Source of the DNA: Dehalococcoidia bacterium
Lineage (GTDB): Bacteria > Chloroflexota > Dehalococcoidia > Dehalococcoidales > JAUXAE01
Direction of reading: 5' to 3'
Assembly: GCA_030665535.1 (NCBI GenBank)
Contig: DAOUZU010000006.1
Location: 1 to 23,220 of the forward strand
DNA: 23,220 nt
The notes under the pieces are model-generated. The model saw only the letters and a program-made list of their open reading frames with translations, did no database searches and was not told the DNA's origin. The position numbers and the translations under genes were made by a program. This document shows positions 1-6,294 of this stretch, piece after piece. Within the stretch, counting starts at the first letter, position 1. Each line of letters begins with the position of its first letter.

Positions 1-1
1 C

Positions 2-544
2 GGGGAGAACTACCTGCGCCCGTCTATGGTTGAAAAGCCCCTGTCAGAGCGGTGTAACACTGGCGACAACACCCCGCCCGTCATCCATACCGAGATTGCC
101 CCCGGCGACAGGCTTAAGATTTCCCTTATGGTCAAGGGAGGTGGCGCCGAGAATATGAGCCGCCTGGCCATGCTGCCGCCGGCGGCGGGGCATCGGGGCA
201 TAGTTGGCCTGGTGACCGATACTGTGGCAGCGGCGGGTGGCAAATCCTGCCCCCCTCTGATTATCGGCCTGGGTATCGGCGCCACTGCTGAGAAGGCCAT
301 GCTGGAGGCCAAGAAGGCCCTGCTGCGGCCCGTCGGCCAGCCCAGCGATGACCCCGATGCGGCCACCCTGGAGAAGGGTGTCCTGGCCGCCGTCAACTCC
401 ATGGGTATAGGGCCGATGGGCTATGGCGGCAGCGTCACCGCCCTGGCCGTCCACGCTACTGTAATGCCCAGCCATATGGCCAGCCTGCCGGTGGCCGTTA
501 ACCTCCAGTGCCACAGCGCCCGCCACCGGGAGGTGGTGCTCTAG
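2..544 (+). CDS. Fumarate hydratase (class I) alpha subunit, C-terminal part, cut by window edge
   Basis: The frame is open from the first full codon at the left edge and ends at TAG 542-544, so the 5' part of the gene lies outside the window. The visible part contains the family segment YLRPS, then NTGDNTPPVIHTEI, a GGG motif, a Cys-Pro-Pro before a Gly-rich IIGLGIG stretch, a MGIGPMGYGG segment and the ending NLQCHSARH. These are typical of the alpha subunit of oxygen-sensitive [4Fe-4S] class I fumarases and the related L(+)-tartrate dehydratases, which add or remove water across fumarate/malate. The two Cys in CPP and QCH are candidate cluster ligands; the third would lie in the missing part. 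The beta-subunit gene overlaps its stop, supporting a two-subunit enzyme. The substrate cannot be settled from sequence alone: fumarate is the likelier choice and tartrate the alternative. Confidence 0.88.
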   Translation, partial: GENYLRPSMVEKPLSERCNTGDNTPPVIHTEIAPGDRLKISLMVKGGGAENMSRLAMLPPAAGHRGIVGLVTDTVAAAGGKSCPPLIIGLGIGATAEKAMLEAKKALLRPVGQPSDDPDAATLEKGVLAAVNSMGIGPMGYGGSVTALAVHATVMPSHMASLPVAVNLQCHSARHREVVL

Positions 545-1116
545 TGACCGTCAGCGTGAGTTCGCCCATTTCACTTGACATAATAGATAAGCTGACCGCC
601 GGTGACAGCCTGTTGCTGAGCGGGGTCATCTACACCGCCCGTGACGCCGCCCATAGGAGACTGGTGACCGTCCTGGAAGAAGGGAATAAACTGCCCTTTG
701 AGCTTGCCGGGCAGACGCTGTACTATATGGGGCCGTCGCCGGTCCGGCCGGGTAGAGCCAGCGGCGCTGCCGGCCCCACCACCAGCGGCCGCATGGATGC
801 CTACACGCCGCCCCTGCTGGCTGCCGGTCTCAGGGTTATGATAGGCAAGGGAGACCGCTCGGCGGAGGTAAAAGAGGCTATGCGGCGTAGCCGGGCCATC
901 TACCTGGCGGCCACCGGTGGCGCCGGCGCCCTGCTGGCAAAAGCGGTGCAGAAGGCCGAGGTAATCGCCTACCCGGAGCTGGGGCCGGAGGCCATGCTCC
1001 GGCTGGAAGTGGAGAACATGCCGGTTATTGTCGTCTACGATACCGGCGGCGGCGACCTTTTTGCCGCGGGCAGGGCCAAATACAGCAAGAAACGGGAAGA
1101 AGGAGGCCGGCAATGA
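544..1116 (+). CDS. Fumarate hydratase (class I) beta subunit
   Basis: This gene encodes 190 residues that pair with the alpha subunit to form a class I fumarase (or tartrate dehydratase). The start chosen is GTG 544-546, which shares its first G with the alpha-subunit stop (TAGTG) and has a GGGAGGTGG ribosome binding site at 525-533. An ATG farther upstream at 508 would add 12 low-complexity residues and overlap the upstream gene, so it is not favoured. Recognisable segments are GDSLLLSGVIYTARDAAHRR near the N-terminus, YYMGPSPVRPG, the GRMDAYTPPLLAAGLRVMIGKG region and a C-terminal EVENMPVIVVYDTGGGDLF. These match the beta subunit or C-terminal domain of class I fumarases. The gene is translationally coupled on both sides. 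Confidence 0.88.
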   Translation: MTVSVSSPISLDIIDKLTAGDSLLLSGVIYTARDAAHRRLVTVLEEGNKLPFELAGQTLYYMGPSPVRPGRASGAAGPTTSGRMDAYTPPLLAAGLRVMIGKGDRSAEVKEAMRRSRAIYLAATGGAGALLAKAVQKAEVIAYPELGPEAMLRLEVENMPVIVVYDTGGGDLFAAGRAKYSKKREEGGRQ

Positions 1117-1454
1117 GTTGCGTATTCTGCCAGATAGTGGAAGGCACCAATCCCGGGGATATCCTCTTTCATGACAGTCGCGTTATGGTTTTCCGTGATA
1201 TCCATCCCCAGGCGCCGGTGCACCTGCTGATTATCCCCAAGAAGCACATCTCTTCCGTCACCCGTCTCACCGGGGAAGACGAAAACCTGTTACCCCATAT
1301 GATGACCACGGCCATTGAAATAGCCAAGAGGGAAGGTCTCTGGGGTAAGGGATTCCGCCTGGTGATAAACAGTGGCCAACAGGGCGGGCAGCTGGTGCCT
1401 CATTTGCATCTGCACCTGCTCGGCGGCAAGCAGCTCTCCGGCCAGCTCGGCTAG
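1113..1454 (+). CDS. HIT family (histidine triad) nucleotide-binding protein
   Basis: A 113-residue HIT-superfamily protein, the usual length for the Hint branch. Hint enzymes hydrolyse nucleoside phosphoramidates or adenylated substrates in the cytoplasm. The N-terminus has CVFCQIVEG, where the two Cys resemble the metal-binding pair of many bacterial Hint proteins. The centre has DIHPQAPVHLLIIPKKHI, and the C-terminal active site is the triad HLHLHLL at residues 97-103. The ATG overlaps the stop of the fumarase beta gene by four bases (ATGA) and is preceded by AAGAAGGAGG, so the two are coupled. The stop codon TAG lies in the palindrome CTAG, which also holds the stop of the convergent Nudix gene. 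The physiological substrate is unknown. Confidence 0.9.
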   Translation: MSCVFCQIVEGTNPGDILFHDSRVMVFRDIHPQAPVHLLIIPKKHISSVTRLTGEDENLLPHMMTTAIEIAKREGLWGKGFRLVINSGQQGGQLVPHLHLHLLGGKQLSGQLG

Positions 1455-1996
1455 TTCTCGACCGGTTTGGCCAGGTAGAGAAAGAGGAGCATAAGCAGCC
1501 CGGTAACGCTCTTGGCGTCGCTGATGGCGCCGGTACGGATAAGCTCCAGAATCTGGGAGACGGGCACTCGCTCTACCTTGATGCTCTCGGTATCTTCGGC
1601 CTGGAGCTTTTTGGGGGTCAGGTCGCTGGCAATAAACAGATGCAGGAACTCTGAGGAGTAGCCCGGCGCCGAGTAAAAACCGCCTATCCTCTCCACCCGT
1701 TTGGGCAGGAAGCCGGTTTCCTCGCGCAGTTCCCGCTTGACGGCGGCCACCGGCTCCTCACCGGGCTCTATGCCGCCGGCCGGTATCTCCAATACCTCTT
1801 TCTCCACCGCCTTGCGGAACTGTTTCACCAGTAGAACGTTGTCATCTCCGTCAATGGCCACGATGGCGATGCTGTCGTCGTGCTCTACAATCTCCCGTTT
1901 GGACACCCGGCCGCTGGGCAACCTGACGGTGTCTACCTTCAGCTTGAGGATGCGGCCGTCATAGATCTGCTGGCTGGACAGTGTCTTTTCAGACAA
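1451..1996 (-). CDS. Nudix hydrolase, ADP-ribose pyrophosphatase-like
   Basis: A 181-residue Nudix hydrolase. The Nudix box lies at residues 74-96: G-x5-E, then RELREETGF, giving the Mg2+-binding glutamates. The N-terminal layout (EKTLSSQQIYDGRILKLKVD, then LPSGR and REIVEHDDSIAIVAID) is that of ADP-ribose pyrophosphatases, which cleave ADP-ribose to AMP and ribose 5-phosphate. The start is TTG, one base after the TAA of the upstream acetyltransferase gene, with AAGGA eight bases before it. Its place downstream of NAD kinase fits a role in NAD(P) turnover, which is inference. The gene ends in the same CTAG as the convergent HIT gene. Other nucleoside-diphosphate sugars cannot be excluded as substrates. 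Confidence 0.88.
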   Translation of the reverse strand: MSEKTLSSQQIYDGRILKLKVDTVRLPSGRVSKREIVEHDDSIAIVAIDGDDNVLLVKQFRKAVEKEVLEIPAGGIEPGEEPVAAVKRELREETGFLPKRVERIGGFYSAPGYSSEFLHLFIASDLTPKKLQAEDTESIKVERVPVSQILELIRTGAISDAKSVTGLLMLLFLYLAKPVEN

Positions 1997-1997
1997 G

Positions 1998-2462
1998 TTA
2001 CTTTTCCTTGTTCAGATATAATATCAGCGCTTCTTCATCGCAATCGGGGAACTTGGGACAGCGATAGCACTCCCCCCAGACCTTGTGCGGCAGGTCGGTC
2101 TTCTTCACCAGAGTAAAGCCGCATTTCTGGAAAAAGTTTGGCTTGTAGGTCAGGCAGAAGATGGTGGCGATGCCCAGCTCACCGGCCTCGGCAAGGCAGG
2201 CGGACACCAGCTTTTCACCCAGCCCCTGGTTCTGGTTATCCGGGTTGACCGCCAGTGACTTAATCTCGGCCAGGTCGGCCCAGTTCACATGCAGGCCGGC
2301 GCAGGCGACTACTTTCTCCCCCTGTCGGATGACGAAGTAGTCCCTGATGTTCTCGTATATCTCACTCAGGGGTCGGGCCAGCATCTCTCCCTGGCTGGCC
2401 AGGGAGTTGACCATCTGGTGAATCTGGGTGGCGTCGTTAATGGTGGCTTTTACGGCGGTCAT
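1998..2462 (-). CDS. GNAT N-acetyltransferase, short ArgA-like type
   Basis: A 154-residue single-domain GNAT protein. The acetyl-CoA pyrophosphate-binding loop is QNQGLG at residues 77-82, after the beta4 strand LAEIKSLAVNP. The N-terminal RPLSEIYENIRDYFV and the C-terminal LPHKVWGECYRCPKFPDCDE with three Cys (132, 135, 141) resemble the short N-acetylglutamate synthase-like proteins found outside the Proteobacteria. These lack the amino-acid-kinase-like domain of classical ArgA. They are thought to acetylate glutamate for arginine synthesis, but no arginine gene is visible here, so the substrate is uncertain. The ATG overlaps the NAD kinase stop by four bases (ATGA) and the stop is one base before the Nudix start, so the three genes form one transcription unit. 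Confidence 0.82.
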   Translation of the reverse strand: MTAVKATINDATQIHQMVNSLASQGEMLARPLSEIYENIRDYFVIRQGEKVVACAGLHVNWADLAEIKSLAVNPDNQNQGLGEKLVSACLAEAGELGIATIFCLTYKPNFFQKCGFTLVKKTDLPHKVWGECYRCPKFPDCDEEALILYLNKEK

Positions 2463-3304
2463 TGGCGGTTCACCTTCAGTTTTTGTTCCAGTGTGGTGTA
2501 AAAATAGTCACGCGGGCTCGATCTCAGGAAACGGACCCTGGTGTCGCTGCGTTTCACGGTCAGGCTGTCGCCGGTTGAAAGCTCCCGGTTCAGATGGCCG
2601 TCGACGGACAGCGTCGCCTGGTGGTAGGTGCGCACCTTGAGGCCGACAACTGTATTCGGCTCCAGCACCAGGCCGTAGGCCGGGCCGGGATGGGGGAGGA
2701 TAGGCGTCAGCAGAAAATCGTCCGCCTGCGGAGGCAGCACCGGGCCACCGGCGGAAAGAGAGTAGCCGGTGGAGCCGGTGGCGGTGGCCACTATAACGCC
2801 GTCCGCCTTGTATTTGGCTAGCCGTTTTGAGTTGATGCTGGCCTCCACGTAGATTATTCGGGCTATGCCGCCGCGGGCAACGACGACATCGTTTAAGGCG
2901 TAGAAAGTCTCGCCGCTCTTCTCCCCGGCGGCGGGGGTAAGTCTGGCTTCAAGCACGGTGCGTTCATCAATCCAGCCCTTGCCATCCAGCAGGCCGGGCA
3001 GCCTGTCCATAATTTCATCGGCTCTTATTTCGGCCAGAAAGCCAAGCTGGCCCAGGTTGATGCCGGTAATGGGGACTCCGTGGCCCATCACCACCTGGGC
3101 TACCCTCAGGATGGTGCCGTCGCCGCCGGCGGTCAGCACCAGGTCCGTCCCGGGCACCTCGGCCTTGAGTTTACCTGTTTCCCAGGCGGAGCACAGCCAG
3201 GCGGGGACACCGCTGTCATCCAGATATCGGGCCAGTTTCTTGGCCAGGGAGTGAGCGGCTTCGTTCAGCGGATGGTAGGCTATGCCCACCCTTTTTACAG
3301 ACAT
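2459..3304 (-). CDS. nadK: NAD kinase
   Basis: ATP- or polyphosphate-NAD kinase, which phosphorylates NAD+ to NADP+ in the cytoplasm. The family signature GGDGTILR begins at residue 60. It is followed by GINLGQLGFLAEI, then DGVIVATATGSTGYSLSAGGP in the C-terminal half, which is the NAD-binding loop. With the start used here it is 281 residues, close to the family norm. An in-frame ATG 36 bases upstream (3338-3340) is rejected for two reasons: a good promoter (3331-3359) would start RNA downstream of it, and the protein MSVKRVGIAYHP begins exactly where family members begin. The chosen ATG has only a weak AGGT before it. It is the first gene of a nadK-acetyltransferase-Nudix unit. Confidence 0.92.
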   Translation of the reverse strand: MSVKRVGIAYHPLNEAAHSLAKKLARYLDDSGVPAWLCSAWETGKLKAEVPGTDLVLTAGGDGTILRVAQVVMGHGVPITGINLGQLGFLAEIRADEIMDRLPGLLDGKGWIDERTVLEARLTPAAGEKSGETFYALNDVVVARGGIARIIYVEASINSKRLAKYKADGVIVATATGSTGYSLSAGGPVLPPQADDFLLTPILPHPGPAYGLVLEPNTVVGLKVRTYHQATLSVDGHLNRELSTGDSLTVKRSDTRVRFLRSSPRDYFYTTLEQKLKVNRQ

Positions 3305-3330
3305 AATACCTGTGCGTTCGGCCAGCCAGA

Positions 3331-3359
3331 AGTGTAACATCGGCCCCTATGGGTGTCAA
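3331..3359 (-). promoter_or_regulatory. Sigma70-type promoter for nadK unit
   Basis: On the minus strand a perfect -35 box TTGACA (3359-3354) is followed after 17 bases by TACACT (3336-3331), a 4/6 match to TATAAT. RNA would start near 3324, about 20 bases before the nadK ATG at 3304. This position decides the nadK start, since the upstream ATG falls inside the promoter. Confidence 0.6.
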
Positions 3360-3372
3360 GGTGGAGATACCC

Positions 3373-3388
3373 GGCCGGGTAGCCGGCC
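3373..3388 (-). terminator. GC hairpin after the TatA-like gene, possible terminator
   Basis: GGCCGG and CCGGCC flank a four-base loop, ten bases past the stop of the minus-strand TatA-like gene and just upstream of the nadK promoter. There is no U-run after it, so it is either a weak terminator or only a structural element. The position between two minus-strand units favours some terminator role. Confidence 0.3.
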
Positions 3389-3397
3389 AATACCGTC

Positions 3398-3718
3398 TTA
3401 ACGGCGGCGGGAGATGATTACCATCGTCACGCCGACGGCGATGAGGACGACTGCCCAGATACCCACGGCGCCGACCAGCTTGAACAGACCGTAGCTGATG
3501 GCCAGCATGATGGCGCCGGCGACTACGATGAAGATACCGGTCATTTGCAGACGGGGGTGGCGGATGGGCGCCGCCTTCGTTTCGCTGCCGGCGCGGCCGC
3601 CGGATTTACCCTTGCCGCCGCCGCCGATGCGCTTGCCCACGTCCGTCATCTTCGTCGCTCCGAAGATGACGAGGACGACTGCCAGTATTATTACTATTTC
3701 AAGGGGTCCCAATCTCAT
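3398..3718 (-). CDS. Small TatA/E-like membrane protein with extra C-terminal membrane segments
   Basis: A 106-residue protein. Residues 1-40 look like a Tat translocase TatA/E component: MRLGPLEIVIILAVVLVIFG is one membrane helix ending in the conserved Phe-Gly (19-20), followed by a short Lys/Gly-rich stretch starting ATKMTDVGKR. In normal TatA this stretch is an amphipathic helix with a Leu-Pro-Glu-like motif; here that motif is not kept and the region becomes a Gly/Lys-rich linker. Residues 58-103 add about two more hydrophobic segments, then the protein ends in three Arg. TatA proteins do not normally have these. It could be a divergent Tat component or an unrelated membrane protein that shares the helix. 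The start is ATG 3716-3718 with a poor ribosome binding site; an in-frame stop lies seven codons upstream. No tatC is visible nearby. Confidence 0.6.
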   Translation of the reverse strand: MRLGPLEIVIILAVVLVIFGATKMTDVGKRIGGGGKGKSGGRAGSETKAAPIRHPRLQMTGIFIVVAGAIMLAISYGLFKLVGAVGIWAVVLIAVGVTMVIISRRR

Positions 3719-3763
3719 GCTTGGCTCAAAATCTAGCTACAAAGGGTCAACTTTATTGCTTTG

Positions 3764-3791
3764 TTTATAGCATAGCATATATGGCGTTAAA
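3764..3791 (-). promoter_or_regulatory. Extended -10 promoter for the TatA-like gene
   Basis: On the minus strand TATAAA (3769-3764) is preceded directly by TGC (3772-3770), giving an extended -10 element. A weak -35 (TTTAAC, 3791-3786) sits 16 bases upstream. It lies in the 107-base gap between two minus-strand genes, in locally AT-rich sequence. Confidence 0.45.
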
Positions 3792-3825
3792 GGTTAAGCG
3801 GGGGAGGGAAGATAGGCCGCCGGAC

Positions 3826-5004
3826 TCAGGCTTCGGTCTGTTGCCGCCGGTAGACAAAGGAGGTAATCAGCAGGGCGGCGCCTACGGCCATGATGACAAT
3901 GGACACAATCGCCAGTGGCGCCAGGACATCGGCGGTTAATCCGATGAGCCACTTCTCCAGGGATGCCGGGATATCACCGGGGAGTTCCGATTCGGTGACG
4001 CTTTTAATAATCAGGATTCCGGCGTATTCAATCAGGCCGTATATGAGGAAGATGATTCCCAGCAGGCGGGTGCTTCCCCGCACATTGCGCTGGATCAGGA
4101 CGATGCCGCCGATGGTGAGCAGAATAAAGGCTATCAGGGCTATGAAACCGGCCTGGTAGAAGCCGATGATATCGCTGGCCGTGTCTAGGGCCTCCTCGGC
4201 CTCGGTCAGGGCCTCGGCGAAATCGGTCTCGATCTCCGTCCCCAGCAGCGCTTCGTCAAGATCGTAGCTGGCCGGCAGATTAAGGGAGAAATCCTGCCAG
4301 ATCTGGTTGAAATCAGTTTGAATCTGGGCCGGGGGCAGGCCGGCCAGTTCCGGCGGCGGCGAGGCCAGGAACGCCTGGCGCAGGTTATCGTGGAGGGCGT
4401 TCATCACCGGCGCCAGGGAGATGGTGACATTGATATCGGTGCTGTTGCCCAGCAGGTAATCGGTGACCGGCTCGACTACCGATGCCGCCTGGTCTTTTAC
4501 CCAGGGCTCAAGCTCGCCGACGGTCTCCATAACGGCGGCTTCAAGGTAGTCGTTCAGGAACTCTCTCCCCGGAGGCACCGCCAGGACCGACTCATCGTTT
4601 AGATAATCCTCCACCAGGGCCGTTAAGTCCACGTCCTCCAGCAGAGATCTGATGCCTACCGGGTCAAGAACGGTGTCCTTGAGAATGACCGGCAGATTAA
4701 TATCCTGGCTCCGGCCCAGCAGGTAGTCGTAGGTGGGGTCGATGGCGGCCGTCAGCTGTTCTTTGGCCCAGCTTTCGATGGCCGGCAGGGAGCTATCAAG
4801 CGATGCCCGGAACTCCGCGGGGAACTCTTCGTCGTCCAGAGACTCGTTAACCAGGGAGGGGACATCCAGGCTGTCAATCTGGTCCGCTACGAAATCGGCA
4901 TTTAGCGCCGTCATGTTCAGGGTTAGCGCCTGGCCGAAGAGAACCAGGGAAAGAAAAAGGAGCAGGCTGAGAAAGGTAAGCGCCAGCCCCTTAAGGAAAC
5001 TCAT
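3826..5004 (-). CDS. Membrane protein of unknown function with internal duplication
   Basis: I do not recognise a named family for this 392-residue protein. Residues 5-27 form an N-terminal membrane helix or uncleaved signal anchor. Residues 30-280 are acidic and probably extracytoplasmic. Residues 283-305, 313-335 and 360-384 are three strong membrane segments, and the end is basic (YRRQQ). The acidic part holds a duplicated unit: residues 77-103 and 166-192, exactly 89 apart, share E-x-W-x-K-x-Q, then a Pro, D-Y-L-L-G, S and D-I-N. The start ATG has GAGGAG ten bases before it and a promoter just upstream. The layout resembles surface-exposed domains carried on a membrane anchor; a transport or envelope role would be a guess. 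It is divergent from the glutaredoxin-like gene. Confidence 0.8.
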   Translation of the reverse strand: MSFLKGLALTFLSLLLFLSLVLFGQALTLNMTALNADFVADQIDSLDVPSLVNESLDDEEFPAEFRASLDSSLPAIESWAKEQLTAAIDPTYDYLLGRSQDINLPVILKDTVLDPVGIRSLLEDVDLTALVEDYLNDESVLAVPPGREFLNDYLEAAVMETVGELEPWVKDQAASVVEPVTDYLLGNSTDINVTISLAPVMNALHDNLRQAFLASPPPELAGLPPAQIQTDFNQIWQDFSLNLPASYDLDEALLGTEIETDFAEALTEAEEALDTASDIIGFYQAGFIALIAFILLTIGGIVLIQRNVRGSTRLLGIIFLIYGLIEYAGILIIKSVTESELPGDIPASLEKWLIGLTADVLAPLAIVSIVIMAVGAALLITSFVYRRQQTEA

Positions 5005-5026
5005 TGAATAGCAACTCCTCGGATAG

Positions 5027-5056
5027 ATGTTACTACTGGTAGCTTCAGGCTGTCAA
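5027..5056 (-). promoter_or_regulatory. Promoter for the 392-residue membrane protein gene
   Basis: A perfect TTGACA (5056-5051) and TAACAT (5032-5027, 4/6 match) lie 18 bases apart on the minus strand. RNA would start near 5020, just at the GAGGAG ribosome binding site (5020-5015) of the gene that starts at 5004. The same pair of hexamers occurs divergently at 5068-5096. Confidence 0.55.
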
Positions 5057-5067
5057 TAGTATTATTG

Positions 5068-5096
5068 TTGACAACGGCCCGGCGGAGTAATAACAT
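5068..5096 (+). promoter_or_regulatory. Promoter for the glutaredoxin-like gene
   Basis: TTGACA (5068-5073) and TAACAT (5091-5096) are separated by 17 bases on the plus strand. RNA would start near 5103, about 44 bases before the ATG at 5147. The -35 boxes of this and the divergent promoter form an inverted repeat separated by 11 bases (5051-5073), which could also be a shared operator. Confidence 0.58.
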
Positions 5097-5146
5097 CAGC
5101 AGCAATCATAGAGCCTAACCCGGCAAGTAGCCAGGAGGTGAGCGGA

Positions 5147-5416
5147 ATGACGGAGAAGAAAGGGGCCGGCAGGAAAACCGCCAGGGAGGTGGTCATCTAT
5201 TCCACGCCCAATTGCCCCATCTGCAAGAGGGCCAAGGCCTACTTCAAGAAGAAGGAAATCCCCTTTAAGGATATAGACGTGGCCGCCGATCAGGAAGAGG
5301 CACACAAGATGATTCACCTCTCCGGGCAGCTCAGCGTGCCTGTCATCACCGTCGGTGACGACGTGATGGTCGGCTTCAATCAGGTAGAGTTCGACAAGAT
5401 GCTGGCCGGGAAGTAG
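5147..5416 (+). CDS. Glutaredoxin-like / NrdH-like thiol oxidoreductase
   Basis: An 89-residue thioredoxin-fold protein. The redox motif CPIC lies at residues 23-26 inside YSTPNCPICKRAK. The cis-Pro loop is SVPVI (Pro65), and the VGF segment lies near residues 75-77. This fits a small glutaredoxin or NrdH-type redoxin that exchanges disulphides in the cytoplasm. The ATG at 5147 has an excellent AGGAGGTGA five bases upstream (5133-5141). A GTG at 5138 lies inside that binding site and is rejected as a start. Residues 2-13 are a short basic N-terminal extension. The stop TAG directly abuts the convergent tyrA stop (TAGCTA at 5414-5419), with no room for a terminator. The redox partner is not evident from the context. 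Confidence 0.88.
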   Translation: MTEKKGAGRKTAREVVIYSTPNCPICKRAKAYFKKKEIPFKDIDVAADQEEAHKMIHLSGQLSVPVITVGDDVMVGFNQVEFDKMLAGK

Positions 5417-6286
5417 CTACCGCCCCTCGGCTATGCGGTACATATTCTGGTAGGCCTTGCCGAAATCCGGGTTGCCCTGCTCCAGGCGGCGTTTAAGCTC
5501 TTCCATCCGGCTGATGAACTTCTGCCGGGCGCCGCTTTTCACCATATCCGCCCAGTCATGGCAACTGCCCAGGAAGACCTCTTCGATATCGCCCAGCCCG
5601 GGTAGGTTCATCTGCAGGGAGGCATATAGCCCGGGGTCTTCGGAGAGGACGCTTTCCACCAGCGTCAGCAGCACCTTGTAGGTGGTGCCGGATACCGCCT
5701 CCAGCTGTGTGAGCTTGTCCAGCTTGAGTAGGCTGTCCGCTGCCACGATGGCGATGAAATGGGACAGCCCCAGGACGACGGCCATCATCTCATCGTGCTG
5801 GGCCGGCGTCATCAGCTTAACATCTGCTCCCCTGGCGGTAAGAAAGCCCTTCACCCTCTCCGCCAGAGCCTCCTCAGCCGGGATGGTGGGGGTGAGGACG
5901 AAGTTCTGGTTGGCCACACCCCTGGCGCCGGGGCCGAAGACGGGGTGCGTGCCCAGTGCGGTTCCCTTTTTAATATGGCGGTGCATGGCGGCCACCGGCG
6001 CCGCCTTGACGGAGGTGATGTCCATGATAATCTGCCCGTCGCTGGTATGGGGGCTCAGGGAGGCGACTACCTCTTCAAAGCTGTCGATGGGGACGGATAT
6101 AATAATGGCATCGGCACTGCCGGCGGCGGCTATATCGGTGGCGGTGGCCAGGCCGAGTTCAGCGCCGGCCTCGGCCAGCCTGGCCTCGTTGCGGCCAATC
6201 AGGATAACCTCTTTACCTTCATTCTTAAGAAAGCGGGCCAGCCACCGTCCCATCTTGCCCGTGCCGCCGATTATGGAGATTTTCAT
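5417..6286 (-). CDS. tyrA: Prephenate dehydrogenase
   Basis: This 289-residue enzyme oxidatively decarboxylates prephenate to 4-hydroxyphenylpyruvate, the committed step to tyrosine. The N-terminus is a Rossmann fold with GGTGKMG (residues 7-13), and there is a typical LGTHPVFGPGA segment around the active-site His. The helical C-terminal half contains QHDEMMAVVLGLSHF, a family pattern with the catalytic-region His. No ACT or chorismate mutase domain is attached; the mutase is on pheA next door. The ATG has GGGAGG three to four bases before it. It lies eight bases after pheA and is the last gene of the nine-gene aromatic operon. Cofactor choice between NAD and NADP is not clear from sequence. 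Confidence 0.93.
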   Translation of the reverse strand: MKISIIGGTGKMGRWLARFLKNEGKEVILIGRNEARLAEAGAELGLATATDIAAAGSADAIIISVPIDSFEEVVASLSPHTSDGQIIMDITSVKAAPVAAMHRHIKKGTALGTHPVFGPGARGVANQNFVLTPTIPAEEALAERVKGFLTARGADVKLMTPAQHDEMMAVVLGLSHFIAIVAADSLLKLDKLTQLEAVSGTTYKVLLTLVESVLSEDPGLYASLQMNLPGLGDIEEVFLGSCHDWADMVKSGARQKFISRMEELKRRLEQGNPDFGKAYQNMYRIAEGR

Positions 6287-6294
6287 CGGCCTCC

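Noticed and set aside
508..543. An upstream ATG for the fumarase beta gene
   Set aside because: It would overlap the alpha gene by 37 bases and add Pro/Gly-rich residues; GTG 544 has a good binding site and stop-start coupling.
3305..3340. A longer nadK start at 3340
   Set aside because: This ATG lies within the predicted promoter, upstream of the RNA start, and adds 12 residues unlike the family.
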